Of a stretch of 64,000 bases of DNA, positions 36,225 to 47,237 are shown piece after piece. The stretch is from Rhodococcus pseudokoreensis (GTDB lineage: Bacteria > Actinomycetota > Actinomycetes > Mycobacteriales > Mycobacteriaceae). The stretch covers positions 3,410,001-3,474,000 of the forward strand of contig NZ_CP070619.1 of the NCBI RefSeq assembly GCF_017068395.1, read 5' to 3'. A program made the position numbers and the translations under genes. The notes below the pieces were generated by a model. The model saw only the letters and a program-made list of their open reading frames with translations, ran no database searches and was not told the DNA's origin. Position 1 is the stretch's first letter. Each line of letters opens with the position of its first letter.

Positions 36225-36857
36225 GTGACTGCTCTCGACAAGTCGACTCGCCGAGTCGCTACCGCCGTCGCTCTCGCTGCCGGCGCAGCCCTCGCGCTGT
36301 CCGCGTGCAGTGCGGGCCAGATCACCCAGACGTCGAGTCAGGTCGCCGCGGTCAACGGCAACAGCGCGGAGTCCGGGTCGATCGCCCTGCGCAACGTGCA
36401 CGTCGTCTACCCCAACTCCGCCGAGTACAGCCTCGAGCCGGGGAGCAACGCCGTCCTGGCGTTCACCGCGATCAACAACAACGAGGACACCCCGGACAAG
36501 CTGACCCGCATCAGCACCGACTTCGCGGGGTCCGTCACGCTCGGCGAGAAGTCCGGCGGACTCGAGATCCCGCCGCAGAGCGCGCTCGTCGCCGGTCTGC
36601 CGGTCGGGGACGCCGAAGCAAGCGCGGACGCCGCAGCCGAGACGGACGAGATCGCCGACGCGCCGACCGACGTCGTCCTGGTGACGCTGAACAGCCTGAA
36701 GGAGGGCGTCCGCCCGGGCCTCACCTTCCCCGTCACGTTCGCGTTCGAGAAGGCCGGAGACATCACCGTGTCCGTGCCCGTCGACGCGGGCCACGAGACC
36801 GAGCGGCACGTCTCCGACAAGTCGGCAGGCACCGAGGCCGAGGGCGGCGGACACTAA
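36225..36857 (+). CDS. lpqE: LpqE-like lipoprotein
   Basis: A 210-residue lipoprotein with a signal peptide and lipobox LSAC. The mature domain contains LRNVHVVYPNSAEYSLEPGS and a copper-chaperone-like beta fold is suggested for the family. GTG 36225 has GGAGGA nine bases upstream. Position between carD and radA equals that of lpqE (Rv3584). The acidic tail ends EGGGH. Confidence 0.8.
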   Translation: MTALDKSTRRVATAVALAAGAALALSACSAGQITQTSSQVAAVNGNSAESGSIALRNVHVVYPNSAEYSLEPGSNAVLAFTAINNNEDTPDKLTRISTDFAGSVTLGEKSGGLEIPPQSALVAGLPVGDAEASADAAAETDEIADAPTDVVLVTLNSLKEGVRPGLTFPVTFAFEKAGDITVSVPVDAGHETERHVSDKSAGTEAEGGGH

Positions 36858-36903
36858 CAGCCGGCCCGGGTCCGCTGTCGGACCCGATACCTAGGCTGGC
36901 CCG

Positions 36904-38286
36904 GTGGCCAAACTCAAATCCAGCTTCCGCTGCTCGTCGTGCCAGTGCACGGTTCCCAAATGGGTCGGGCGGTGCCCCGAGTGCGGTAGCTGGGGCTCGA
37001 TGGACGAGGCCCCGATCGTCGCGTCCGTCGCGAGCAGGCCGGGCGCCTCGCTCGCGAAAGCGGGGGCCGGAGCCGTCCTTCCGTCCACCCCGGCCACTCC
37101 GATCACGAAGATCGACAGCACGTCCACCCGCGCCAAGCCCACCGGCATCGACGAACTCGACCGTGTTCTCGGCGGCGGCGTGGTGCCCGGATCCGTCGTC
37201 CTCCTCGCCGGCGAACCCGGCGTCGGCAAGTCGACCCTGCTCCTCGAAGTGGTCCACCAGTGGGCCCGCCGCGGCCCGGACGACCGGTCCCTCTACGTCA
37301 CCGGTGAGGAATCCGCCGGGCAGGTGCGACTGCGGGCCGACCGCACCGGCGCCGTCCACGAGCGGGTGTACCTCGCCGCCGAATCCGACCTCGCGACCAT
37401 CCTCGGCCACGTCGAGCAGGTGCGTCCCACCCTGCTGATCGTCGACTCCGTGCAGACCATGCTGGCCGCGGACGTCGACGGCGTGGTCGGCGGCGTCACC
37501 CAGGTGAAGGCCGTCACCAGCGCCCTCACTTCCCTCGCGAAGGCCAGCGGGGTGCCGGTGCTCCTCATCGGCCACGTCACCAAGGACGGTGCGGTCGCCG
37601 GCCCGCGATCACTCGAGCATCTCGTCGACGTGGTGCTGCACTTCGAGGGCGACAAGCATTCGACGCTGCGGATGGTGCGCGGCGTCAAGAACCGGTTCGG
37701 TGCCGCCGACGAGGTCGGTTGCTTCGAACTGCGCGAAGACGGCATCGCCGGCATCAGCGACCCGTCCGGACTGTTCCTCCACCACCGCGCCGAGGCCGTT
37801 CCCGGAACCGCCGTCACCGTCATGATGGACGGCAAACGGCCCCTCCTCGGTGAGGTGCAGGCCCTCGTCGCCGCGACGTCCATGCCCGCACCCCGCCGCG
37901 CCGTGAGCGGACTCGACAGCGCCCGGGTGGCCATGGTCCTGGCCGTGCTCGACCGCCGGTGCGGGGTGCCGATCGCGAAGAACGACGTCTACGCGGCCAC
38001 CGTCGGCGGGATGCGGATGACCGAGCCGTCCGCCGACCTGGCACTGGCGCTCGCCGTCGCGTCCGCGGTGAGGGACCGTCCCGTTCCCGACGGGCTCGTG
38101 ATCCTCGGCGAAGTGGGACTGGCCGGCGAGGTGCGCCGGGTGCCCGGCGTCGGGCGCAGGCTCGCCGAGGCGCACCGCCTCGGATTCACCCGCGCCATCG
38201 TTCCCCTCGACTCCGGGGCGGCGCCGAAGGGCATGAAGATCACCGAGGTCGGGAACCTGGCAGCGGCGATCGCGTCGCTGCGGTAG
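36904..38286 (+). CDS. radA: DNA repair protein RadA/Sms
   Basis: A 460-residue RadA: N-terminal C4 zinc finger (C10, C13, C24, C27), RecA-like core with Walker [12 protein letters not shown], the RadA motif KNRFGA, and a C-terminal Lon-protease-like domain ([31 protein letters not shown]). Acts in recombination intermediate processing. The GTG start at 36904 follows lpqE by 46 bp. Confidence 0.95.
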   Translation: MAKLKSSFRCSSCQCTVPKWVGRCPECGSWGSMDEAPIVASVASRPGASLAKAGAGAVLPSTPATPITKIDSTSTRAKPTGIDELDRVLGGGVVPGSVVLLAGEPGVGKSTLLLEVVHQWARRGPDDRSLYVTGEESAGQVRLRADRTGAVHERVYLAAESDLATILGHVEQVRPTLLIVDSVQTMLAADVDGVVGGVTQVKAVTSALTSLAKASGVPVLLIGHVTKDGAVAGPRSLEHLVDVVLHFEGDKHSTLRMVRGVKNRFGAADEVGCFELREDGIAGISDPSGLFLHHRAEAVPGTAVTVMMDGKRPLLGEVQALVAATSMPAPRRAVSGLDSARVAMVLAVLDRRCGVPIAKNDVYAATVGGMRMTEPSADLALALAVASAVRDRPVPDGLVILGEVGLAGEVRRVPGVGRRLAEAHRLGFTRAIVPLDSGAAPKGMKITEVGNLAAAIASLR

Positions 38287-38292
38287 TACTGC

Positions 38293-38856
38293 TCAGATCG
38301 ACGACGTTCCGAACGGGCGTTCCGGCACACCGTCCACGAAGTCCTTCGTCTTCTCGAAGTGTTCGGCCGTGACGGTGAGGAACAGACCCCGCGACGTCGC
38401 CACCACCACGTCCGGGTCCGCCGTGGGCCCCTCGACGATGCGCGCCTCGGCGCTCGTGTACACCTTGCGGCGGATCGACCCGTCGACCCGCGCGTGGAAT
38501 TCGAGGACGGAACCCAGCGGGATGGGCCTGGCGAAGTCGATCTCGAGATGCCCGGTGACCACCGGTCCGTCGACGATCGACCGGCACACCATGCCCTGCG
38601 CCTCGTCGAACGCCGTCGAGAGGATGCCGCCGTGGATCACCCCCGGACCGCCCTGGTAGCGGGGTGCCACCTCGAGGCGCCCCCACACATCGAGACCGTC
38701 CCCGGCGGTGAAGCTCATCGACATCCCGGCGGGCGACTGGTCTCCGCACCCGAAGCACCTCGACCAGTGGTGCGGCACCGGCTGACCTGCGGCGGGAAAG
38801 CTGTCGACCAGTCCGGGCAGGGTCAGGTCGTCGGGCAAAGTCCAGGTACCACTCAT
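38293..38856 (-). CDS. PaaI-type hotdog thioesterase
   Basis: A 187-residue hotdog-fold protein. It has HHWSRCFGCGDQSPAGMS and the PaaI-like GPGVIHGGILSTAFDEAQG, where the HGG loop and an acidic residue form the active site. ATG 38856 is preferred to an upstream frame opening at 38910. Convergent with radA and divergent from disA; in many Nocardiales a thioesterase gene sits at this point. Acyl-CoA substrate unknown. Confidence 0.75.
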   Translation of the reverse strand: MSGTWTLPDDLTLPGLVDSFPAAGQPVPHHWSRCFGCGDQSPAGMSMSFTAGDGLDVWGRLEVAPRYQGGPGVIHGGILSTAFDEAQGMVCRSIVDGPVVTGHLEIDFARPIPLGSVLEFHARVDGSIRRKVYTSAEARIVEGPTADPDVVVATSRGLFLTVTAEHFEKTKDFVDGVPERPFGTSSI

Positions 38857-38941
38857 GGATAGGTAATCTAAACGCGGGTCCGGACGTGTTTTCGCGGCGG
38901 TCCCCGACAAGTGACGTCTACCTCAGCGGGAGTATTGCGCG

Positions 38942-40027
38942 ATGAACGATGCCGAGTCGTCGTCTGCACTGCGCGAAACGATTGCCCGGCTGGCTCCCGG
39001 AACTGCACTTCGCGACGGTCTGGAACGCATTCTGCGCGGCCGCACGGGCGCATTGATCGTCCTCGGTTACGACGAGCAGATGGAAGAGATCTGCGACGGC
39101 GGCTTCGAGCTCGACGTGGAGTTCGCCCCGACCCGCCTGCGTGAGCTGTCGAAGATGGACGGCGCCGTGGTCCTGTCCACCGACGGGTCCCGCATCGTGC
39201 GCGCCAACGTCCAGCTGGTGCCCGACCACAAGATTCCGACCGTCGAGTCCGGCACCCGTCACCGCGCCGCCGAGCGGACGGCCATGCAGACCGGGTACCC
39301 GGTGGTGTCGGTCAGCCAGTCGATGAGCATCGTCAGCGTGTACGTCGGCGGCATCCGGCACGTCATCGACGGGTCCGCGACGATCCTGTCGCGCGCCAAT
39401 CAGGCGGTGGCCACGCTCGAGCGGTACAAGGCGCGGCTCGACGAGGTGACCCGCCAGCTGTCGGTGGTGGAGATCGAGGATTTCGTCACGCTCCGCGACG
39501 CCCTGACCGTGGTGCAGCGCCTGGAGATGGTGCGGCGCGTGTCCGTCGAGATCGAGCAGGACGTGCTCGAACTCGGGACGGACGGGCGGCAGCTCGCACT
39601 GCAACTCGAGGAACTCGTCGGCGACAACGACGTGGCGAGGGAACTCATCGTGCGCGACTATCTGGCCGGTTCCGGCCCGGCGCCCGCCGAGGACGTCGAA
39701 AAGTCGCTCACCGCGCTCGACAGGATCACGGACGCAGACCTTCTCGACCTCACGACGCTGGCGCGGGCATTCGGCTACCCGGGCACCATCGAGGCGCTCG
39801 AGGCCCCGATGAGCCCCCGCGGCTACCGCGTCCTCACCCGCGTTCCCCGGTTGCAGTTCAACCAGATTCACCGGCTCGTCGGCTCGTTCGGAACTCTGCA
39901 GTCGCTGCTGGCCGCGACGGCGGCCGACCTGCAGTCGGTGGAGGGGATCGGCGGGCTGTGGGCGCGCCACATCCGCGAGGGCCTGTCCCGGCTCGCCGAG
40001 ACGTCGATCTCCGGCCCGTACGACTAG
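38942..40027 (+). CDS. disA: Diadenylate cyclase, DNA integrity scanning protein
   Basis: A 361-residue DisA: N-terminal cyclase domain with DGA (D73-A75) and RHR (R106-R108) for ATP binding and c-di-AMP formation, a helical spine, and C-terminal helix-hairpin-helix DNA-binding repeats ([15 protein letters not shown]). Matches Rv3586 in order after radA. The stop codon lies in a 13-bp tandem duplication (40015-40040). Confidence 0.95.
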   Translation: MNDAESSSALRETIARLAPGTALRDGLERILRGRTGALIVLGYDEQMEEICDGGFELDVEFAPTRLRELSKMDGAVVLSTDGSRIVRANVQLVPDHKIPTVESGTRHRAAERTAMQTGYPVVSVSQSMSIVSVYVGGIRHVIDGSATILSRANQAVATLERYKARLDEVTRQLSVVEIEDFVTLRDALTVVQRLEMVRRVSVEIEQDVLELGTDGRQLALQLEELVGDNDVARELIVRDYLAGSGPAPAEDVEKSLTALDRITDADLLDLTTLARAFGYPGTIEALEAPMSPRGYRVLTRVPRLQFNQIHRLVGSFGTLQSLLAATAADLQSVEGIGGLWARHIREGLSRLAETSISGPYD

Positions 40028-40036
40028 CCCGTACGA

Positions 40037-40867
40037 CTAGTAGGACAACCGCAGCGCGTCCAGTCGGGTGCGGATGGTCAGTGCGCGCGCGAGTTGCGGT
40101 CGGTCGCTGCCGCTCCGGACACCCGAGCCGTCGGCGCCGAGACGGTCGATCACCTCGTCGGCCCATGCCGCGTCTTCGGCGGACGGGCTCAGCTCGCGAT
40201 TGACGTCGCCGGTGTGCGCGGCGTGCATGCAGAGCTTTCCGGACATCCCCATCGACCGCGTGACGGCCAGGGCCTCGACCCGGGTGTCGCGATCGTCGGC
40301 GAGCGTGGGTCCGTCGATCGGCGCCGCGATCCCGGCGGCGGCGCTCGCGACGACGAGACGTCCGCGGGCGTAGGCGAGCGCGTCCGGCTCGGCGCCCGCA
40401 CCCGTGTCCCGTCGGAAATCGCCGCTACCGAAGGCCAATCGCAGCGTGGCGGGCTCGGACGCGATGTCGTACGCGAATTCGATGCCGCGCGCCGACTCGA
40501 CGAGGGCGAGCACGGGAACCGCCGCGCCGAGCCGGACGGACGTATCCCGGACCTGTTGCCCGGATTCGCTTTTCGCCAGCATGACGCCCTGCAGTCCGGC
40601 AAGTCCGCGGAGCGCGTCCACGTCGGCCGACCAGTCGTCGGTGGTCGCGGCGTTGATCCGGACCCAGGCGGCGCCGTCACCGGACAACCACTCGGCGACC
40701 GACCGCCGGGCGCCTGATCGTTCCGCAGTGACCACACCGTCCTCGAGGTCGAGGATGACGGCGTCGGCGTCGCTGCGGTCGGCGAGGTCGAAATCCTCGG
40801 TCCGCGAAGCGGATACCAGGAGCCACGATCGTGCGTGCCGAGCGTCGAGGGGATTCGCTGTGAGAAT
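40037..40867 (-). CDS. HpcH/HpaI aldolase / CitE-like lyase, start codon not canonical
   Basis: A CitE-like TIM-barrel protein of about 276 residues. It contains ARSWLLVSASRTEDF, DAVILDLEDGVVTAE (metal/CoA site), PVLALVESARGIEFAYDIA, LRLAFGSGDFRRDTG and MSGKLCMHA. No in-frame ATG, GTG or TTG lies between the GntR stop and the conserved N-terminus. The best candidates are ATT at 40867 or ATC at 40870, about ten bases after AAGGA. Cotranscribed with the GntR regulator; likely cleaves or makes a small hydroxy-acyl-CoA. Substrate unknown. Confidence 0.7.
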   Translation of the reverse strand: MLTANPLDARHARSWLLVSASRTEDFDLADRSDADAVILDLEDGVVTAERSGARRSVAEWLSGDGAAWVRINAATTDDWSADVDALRGLAGLQGVMLAKSESGQQVRDTSVRLGAAVPVLALVESARGIEFAYDIASEPATLRLAFGSGDFRRDTGAGAEPDALAYARGRLVVASAAAGIAAPIDGPTLADDRDTRVEALAVTRSMGMSGKLCMHAAHTGDVNRELSPSAEDAAWADEVIDRLGADGSGVRSGSDRPQLARALTIRTRLDALRLSY

Positions 40868-40878
40868 GATTCCGGTCC

Positions 40879-41598
40879 TTACTGTCGATCGTCCGGGCCG
40901 GCTTCTCCGACCACGGATTCCAGTGCGACCCGCACCGCGTCCAGGTGTTCGGCCATGGCGCGGGCGGCCTTGTCGTAGCTTCCGGATGCGATGCCGTCCA
41001 CGATCCGGTCGTGCTCGTCGTTCGACTTCTGCTGCCGGCCCGCAACCAGATTCAGCGTTTCCGACTGCCGGGTGAGGGCTTCGCGGATGTCGACGATGAC
41101 GGATTCGAACACGCGGTTCCGGCTCGTCCGGGCGATGAACGCGTGGAACTGCGCATCCAGCGACACCCACACGAGCGGGTCGTCCTCGTCCCGCATCTGA
41201 TCCACCAGGCCGCGCAGGGCAGCCAGGTCCTCGGCGGTGTGCCGCTGCGCCGCCCATCCGGCGGCCGGAATCTCCACGTGCGGGCGGGCCTCGACGAGTT
41301 CGTTGGCCGCGTAGTTCCCGAAGTCGAGGTCGCGGGCGATCGAATCGCTGACGACGAACGTCCCGAGGCCCGACTTCGTCTCCGTGAGTCCGAGCGCGTG
41401 GCAGGACCGCAGGGCCTCCCGGATCACCGACCGGCTGACGCCGTGCCGCGCCGCGAGGGACGCTTCGGACGGAAGTCGTTCACCGACCGACAGCTCACCC
41501 GAGGTGATCGCGTCCCGAAGATCCGCGAGGACGGCCTCGGCGGCACTGACCCGCGCCGTGACAGGGCGCCTGGCTGCCCAGCTGTCTGACAGGTTCAT
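40879..41598 (-). CDS. FadR-type (FCD) GntR-family regulator
   Basis: A 239-residue regulator: winged HTH (AVLADLRDAITSGELSVGERLPSE, HGVSRSVIREALRSCHALGL) and a C-terminal FCD ligand domain with metal-binding His/Asp positions (DAQFHAFIARTS, EHDRIVDGI). It is divergent from aspA. The 11-bp palindrome CTGTCTGACAG occurs inside its own first codons and again ahead of aspA, suggesting it controls both. Confidence 0.88.
   Translation of the reverse strand: MNLSDSWAARRPVTARVSAAEAVLADLRDAITSGELSVGERLPSEASLAARHGVSRSVIREALRSCHALGLTETKSGLGTFVVSDSIARDLDFGNYAANELVEARPHVEIPAAGWAAQRHTAEDLAALRGLVDQMRDEDDPLVWVSLDAQFHAFIARTSRNRVFESVIVDIREALTRQSETLNLVAGRQQKSNDEHDRIVDGIASGSYDKAARAMAEHLDAVRVALESVVGEAGPDDRQ
41582..41592. 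promoter_or_regulatory. CTGTCTGACAG operator candidate within the GntR gene start
   Basis: Perfect 5+1+5 palindrome covering codons 3 to 6 of the regulator gene. It fits the TGT-N3-ACA core of FadR-subfamily GntR operators. Same sequence as at 41688. Confidence 0.55.
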
Positions 41599-41687
41599 GG
41601 GGATATTCTGCTCACGCCTCGGCGGCGACGTCAACACGGCGCGAGTCCCGGGTTGACGACTGCGAGTGAGCGAGGTAACAATTGCAC

Positions 41688-41698
41688 CTGTCTGACAG
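41688..41698. promoter_or_regulatory. CTGTCTGACAG operator candidate upstream of aspA
   Basis: Second identical copy, 118 bp before the aspA start in the divergent intergenic region. It is embedded in a wider inverted repeat, CACCTG (41685-41690) and CAGGTG (41704-41709). Confidence 0.55.
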
Positions 41699-41816
41699 CC
41701 TGGCAGGTGGATAGCCGGGTGGCTCGACCGAGAATCTACCCTCTTCGAGCAGCAGACTCCGTCCACCGCATCCGTGCAGAGCAACAGCGCGCGAATCCCC
41801 GTGAGGAATTGATCAA

Positions 41817-43261
<1,445 letters not shown>

Positions 43262-43265
<4 letters not shown>

Positions 43266-44704
43266 CGATCGAGAAGGACGACACTTCGGGAGACATCTTC
43301 GTCGAGGAAGACCTCGGCTACCGGAAAGCGCTCGGCCCGAGACAAATCCAGATGATCGCGATCGGCGGAGCGATCGGCACCGGACTGTTCATGGGCGCGG
43401 GCGGACGCCTACAGCAGGCCGGGCCCGCACTCGTCCTCGTCTACGCGCTCTGCGGGTTCTTCGCGTTCCTGATCCTGCGGGCCCTCGGCGAACTCGTCAT
43501 GCACCGGCCCACCTCCGGGTCGTTCGTGTCGTACTCCCGTGAATTCTTCGGCGAGAAGATGGCCTTCGCCGCGGGCTGGCTGTACTGGATGAACTGGGCG
43601 ATGACGGCCGTCGTCGACGTCACCGCCGTCGCGCTGTACATGAATTTCTTCAAGAAGTACTGGGCACCGCTCGGGAACGTCGACCAATGGGTCTTCGCCC
43701 TGGCCGCCGTCGTCCTCGTCCTCGGGCTGAACCTCGTGTCAGTCAAGGTGTTCGGCGAGCTGGAATTCTGGTTCGCGCTCATCAAGGTCGTCGCCCTGGC
43801 CGCGTTCCTCGGCTTCGGAATCTACTTCGTGCTGTTCGGAACGCCGATCGAAGGCCACAGCTCGGGCTTCAGCATGATCGCCGACAACGGCGGACTCTTC
43901 CCCAACGGCGTGCTGCCCGCCGTCGTGGTGATCCAGGGCGTCGTCTTCGCGTACGCCTCGATCGAACTCGTGGGCACCACGGCCGGCGAGACGAAGAACC
44001 CACAGAAGGTCATCCCCAAGGCGATCAACACGGTCATCATCCGGATCCTCGTCTTCTACGTCGGATCCGTGCTGCTGCTGTCGCTGCTGCTCCCGTACAC
44101 CGAGTACCACGCCGGCGAAAGCCCGTTCGTCACGTTCTTCGGCTCCATCAACGTGCAGGGCGCCGACGCGATCATGAACCTCGTGGTGCTCACAGCCGCG
44201 CTGTCGTCGCTCAATGCCGGCCTGTACTCCACCGGGCGAATCCTGCATTCGATGGCCATGGCCGGGTCGGCGCCGTCGTTCGCCGCCCGGATGAACAAGG
44301 CCGGAGTGCCGTACGGCGGCATCGCCCTCACCGGATTCGTCATCCTGCTGGGCGTGGGACTCAACGCCGTCGTTCCCACGCAGGCATTCGAGATCGTCCT
44401 GAACCTCGCCGCACTCGGGATCATCAGCGCCTGGGCCGTCATCGTGCTGTGCCAGCTGAAACTGTGGAAACTCGCTAAGGACGGCACCCTCACCCGGCCC
44501 GGTTTCCGGATGTTCGGCGCCCCCTACACCGGGCTCCTGACGCTGGTCTTCCTCGGATGCGTCGTCATACTGATGGCATTCGATCACCCCGTCGGGACCT
44601 GGACCGTCGGGTCCATCGCGATCATCGCCCCGCTGCTGGTGATCGGGTGGTACGGCGCGAGGAACCGCATCCGGACCCTGGCCTCGGACCGCCCCAACGC
44701 CTAG
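43262..44704 (+). CDS. ansP: Amino acid permease, AnsP-like (L-asparagine/aspartate)
   Basis: A 480-residue APC-family amino acid transporter with 12 predicted helices. It starts with an acidic cytoplasmic segment and RKALGPRQIQMIAIGGAIGTGLFMGAGG, the consensus of AAT-group permeases, and has IELVGTTAGETKNPQKVIPKA. The asparaginase and aspartase genes on either side point to asparagine as main substrate. Confidence 0.85.
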
Positions 44705-44719
44705 CAAGAAAGGACAACA

Positions 44720-45697
44720 GTGCCGAAAGTCGCCGTCGTCACCACCGGAGGCACCATCGCCAGCAGGCGGGACGGGCAAGGTGTCAGCAGGCCGGTGGTC
44801 GCAGGCTCCGACCTGCTGGCCGGTTCCGGGACCGGGACGGAACTCCGCGTCGTCGACGTGATGTCGAAGGACAGTTCGAGCATGACGTTCGCCGACATGG
44901 ATCTGGTCCGCGACGCCGTCACCTCGGAACTGCGCGACCCCGATCTGGACGCGGTGGTCGTGCTGCACGGAACCGACACCATGGAGGAGACCGCGTTCCT
45001 GGTCGACCTCCACCACACCGACCCGCGGCCGGTGGTCTTCACGGGTGCGCAACGCACCTTCGACCATCCGGAATCCGACGCCCGGACCAACCTGGCCGAT
45101 GCGATCGCCGCGGGAACGGACCCCGCCCTGCGCGGAGCGGGTGTCCTCATCGCGTTCGGAGGCGCCGTGCACCGGGCGTCGGGGACACGTAAGGCGGACA
45201 CGACGTCCCTCGACGCGTTCCGGTCCGTCCACCCCGACTCTGTCCAACCCACCGGCGATCTCCGGCGGCAACGCCTCGATCCGTTGTCGTGGCATCCGAT
45301 CTCCGGAACCCGCGTCGACATCGTGGCCGTCTATCCGGGGGCGGACCGCGTCCAGATCGACGCGTGCCTCGCGGCCGGGGCCCGGGGGCTGGTGCTCGAC
45401 GGGCTCGGATCCGGGAACGCGAACCCCGCGATCGTCGAAGCGGTCCGGGACTGCACGACCGCCGGAATCCCGGCGGTGGTCACCACCCGGGTGCCGCACG
45501 GCCCGACCTCCGCGACGTACGGCGGCGGGGGCGGCGGCCACGACCTCGTCTCGGCGGGGGCACTGTTCTCCACCGACCTCAGGGCAGGTCAGGCCCGCAT
45601 TCTGCTCGCGGCGCTGCTCGCCGACCCCGACCTCACCGACCTCGACAAGGAATTCGATCGACGCTCACGCGTCGACCCTGCACCGAGGATCAGCTGA
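44720..45697 (+). CDS. ansA: L-asparaginase
   Basis: A 325-residue type I/II asparaginase: catalytic Thr motif TTGGTIAS at the N-terminus and the second motif VVLHGTDTMEETAF, plus GLGSGNA. GTG 44720 follows AAAGGA. No signal peptide, so it acts in the cytoplasm on imported asparagine, feeding aspartase upstream. The stop region overlaps the convergent Rv3587c-like gene by 8 bp. Confidence 0.9.
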   Translation: MPKVAVVTTGGTIASRRDGQGVSRPVVAGSDLLAGSGTGTELRVVDVMSKDSSSMTFADMDLVRDAVTSELRDPDLDAVVVLHGTDTMEETAFLVDLHHTDPRPVVFTGAQRTFDHPESDARTNLADAIAAGTDPALRGAGVLIAFGGAVHRASGTRKADTTSLDAFRSVHPDSVQPTGDLRRQRLDPLSWHPISGTRVDIVAVYPGADRVQIDACLAAGARGLVLDGLGSGNANPAIVEAVRDCTTAGIPAVVTTRVPHGPTSATYGGGGGGHDLVSAGALFSTDLRAGQARILLAALLADPDLTDLDKEFDRRSRVDPAPRIS

Positions 45698-46451
45698 GGT
45701 TGAACGGCTCCGGCGCGCTGCGGAGCTGGCCGAGCTGCCCGACCACGGTGTACGCGCCGGGCCCCACCGGATCGCGCTGGGGTTCCGGCTGCGTCAGGCA
45801 GTCGGGAGCGGACGTCTTGGCCGACCACTTCACGGTGAACTGGGCCTGCTCGCCGGCGGCGAGGGTGCGCACGTCGGCCGCGGACTGCGGGAAGCAGTCG
45901 ATGTTCGACCACAGGCGCACCGCGCCGTCGATCGTGTAGACGAGGACCTGCTGCAGGCTGCTGCCCAGATCGCGTTCGCACGGCGTGGTGCCGATGTTGG
46001 TGACGACCGTCGTGAAGCTCGGCTCCTCGCCCGGCAGGTACGTCGGCTTGTCGGCCGCCACCTTGATGGCCAGCGACTGGTCCGGGCACTGACCCGCGGC
46101 GACCGGCTGACCGCTGGGAGCCGCGCTGCTGGAGGCGCCGCTGCTCGACGCCCCCGACGAACCGGACGTACCCGACGACGCCTCGCCGCCGGCGGCAGCG
46201 GCGCCACCGCCGCCACCGGACCCGCCCGAACCACCGCTGGACGTGGACGAACCCGAGGCTGTCGGGGAAATCGACACAGGAGTGGTCAGCGACGAACTCG
46301 CTGCCGCCGGATCCGTCTCGGAGTCACCGCCACCACGCAGCGAGTTGATCAACCACACCACGAGCAGCAACACGACCACGGCGCCGCCGATCGCCAGCGC
46401 CCTGCGGCGCCAGTAAATCTCGGGGGGCAACGGTCCATTCGGTTCCAGCAC
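45690..46451 (-). CDS. Membrane-anchored Rv3587c-like protein
   Basis: A 253-residue protein: short cytoplasmic N-terminus (MLEPNGPLPPEIYWRRR), one transmembrane helix, a long Ser/Gly/Ala linker (about residues 50-115), and an extracytoplasmic domain with four Cys residues (AGQCPDQSL, TTPCERDL, NIDCFPQ, APDCLTQ). The same gene position (between disA and canB) is held by Rv3587c. Function unknown; likely a cell-envelope protein with disulfides. Confidence 0.75.
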   Translation of the reverse strand: MLEPNGPLPPEIYWRRRALAIGGAVVVLLLVVWLINSLRGGGDSETDPAAASSSLTTPVSISPTASGSSTSSGGSGGSGGGGGAAAAGGEASSGTSGSSGASSSGASSSAAPSGQPVAAGQCPDQSLAIKVAADKPTYLPGEEPSFTTVVTNIGTTPCERDLGSSLQQVLVYTIDGAVRLWSNIDCFPQSAADVRTLAAGEQAQFTVKWSAKTSAPDCLTQPEPQRDPVGPGAYTVVGQLGQLRSAPEPFNLS

Positions 46452-46510
46452 GACGTCAACGGTAGTTCGGCGTCGCGCGGCAGCGGCTCAGCGACTGCGG
46501 CGTGTCGCGG

Positions 46511-47137
46511 TCAGTCCGTGAGCTCACCGATGTCACCGACAGCGCCCTGCAGGTGGGTGCGGCCGTCGGACAGCTTGTACGTGACACCTGCGATGGCGCA
46601 CGCGCCGCTCTCCACCTTCTCCGCGATGATGCGCGAACGCTGCATGAGCAGCGCGCCGGTCTCCACCACGTGGCGACCTTCGAGTTCGTCGACGGTAGTG
46701 AGGCCCTCTCGGCGTCCCATGAGGATCGACGGGGCGACGCGTTCCACGATGCTGCGGATGAATCCGGGCGGCACGTTGCCGTCGTCGAGGGCGTCGAGCG
46801 TCGCCTTGACGGCACCGCAGCTGTCGTGACCGAGCACGACGATCAGCGGCACGTTCAACACGCCGACGGCGTACTCGATGGACCCGAGCACGGCGTCGTC
46901 GATCACGTGACCTGCGGTGCGGACGACGAACATGTCGCCCAGACCCTGATCGAAGATGATCTCGGCGGCGACGCGGGAGTCTCCGCAACCGAACAGGACG
47001 GCCGTGGGGTGCTGGCCGCCGACGAGCTTCGCCCGATCGGCGACGCCCTGGCTGGGATGGAGCGAGGTGCCGCTGACGAATCTGTCGTTACCCTGACGCA
47101 GGGCCTTCCACGCGGACACCGGGTTCGAATTAGGCAT
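46511..47137 (-). CDS. canB: Beta-class carbonic anhydrase
   Basis: A 208-residue beta-carbonic anhydrase with zinc ligands in FGCGDSRV (Cys, Asp-Arg dyad) and LGHDSCGAV (His and Cys). MPNSNPVSAWKALRQGN is taken as start; a GTG five codons upstream is possible. Orthologue of Rv3588c by position and sequence. Confidence 0.92.
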   Translation of the reverse strand: MPNSNPVSAWKALRQGNDRFVSGTSLHPSQGVADRAKLVGGQHPTAVLFGCGDSRVAAEIIFDQGLGDMFVVRTAGHVIDDAVLGSIEYAVGVLNVPLIVVLGHDSCGAVKATLDALDDGNVPPGFIRSIVERVAPSILMGRREGLTTVDELEGRHVVETGALLMQRSRIIAEKVESGACAIAGVTYKLSDGRTHLQGAVGDIGELTD

Positions 47138-47237
47138 GGGATCATTGTGCACCGGGCGTGTGGCACCGTCGCGACGGGATTATGACGACCCCGGAAATTC
47201 TGTTTCACCCGTGAACGAAGGGACTTGTGAGGACGAA

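Noticed and set aside
45331..46829. Plus-strand 594-codon frame covering the end of the asparaginase gene and the Rv3587c-like gene
   Set aside because: It is out of frame with the asparaginase and antisense to the conserved membrane protein and canB; no domain is recognisable.
47110..47137. GGTTCGAATT resembling a tRNA T-loop
   Set aside because: It falls in the first codons of canB (NSNPV). No acceptor or anticodon stems surround it.
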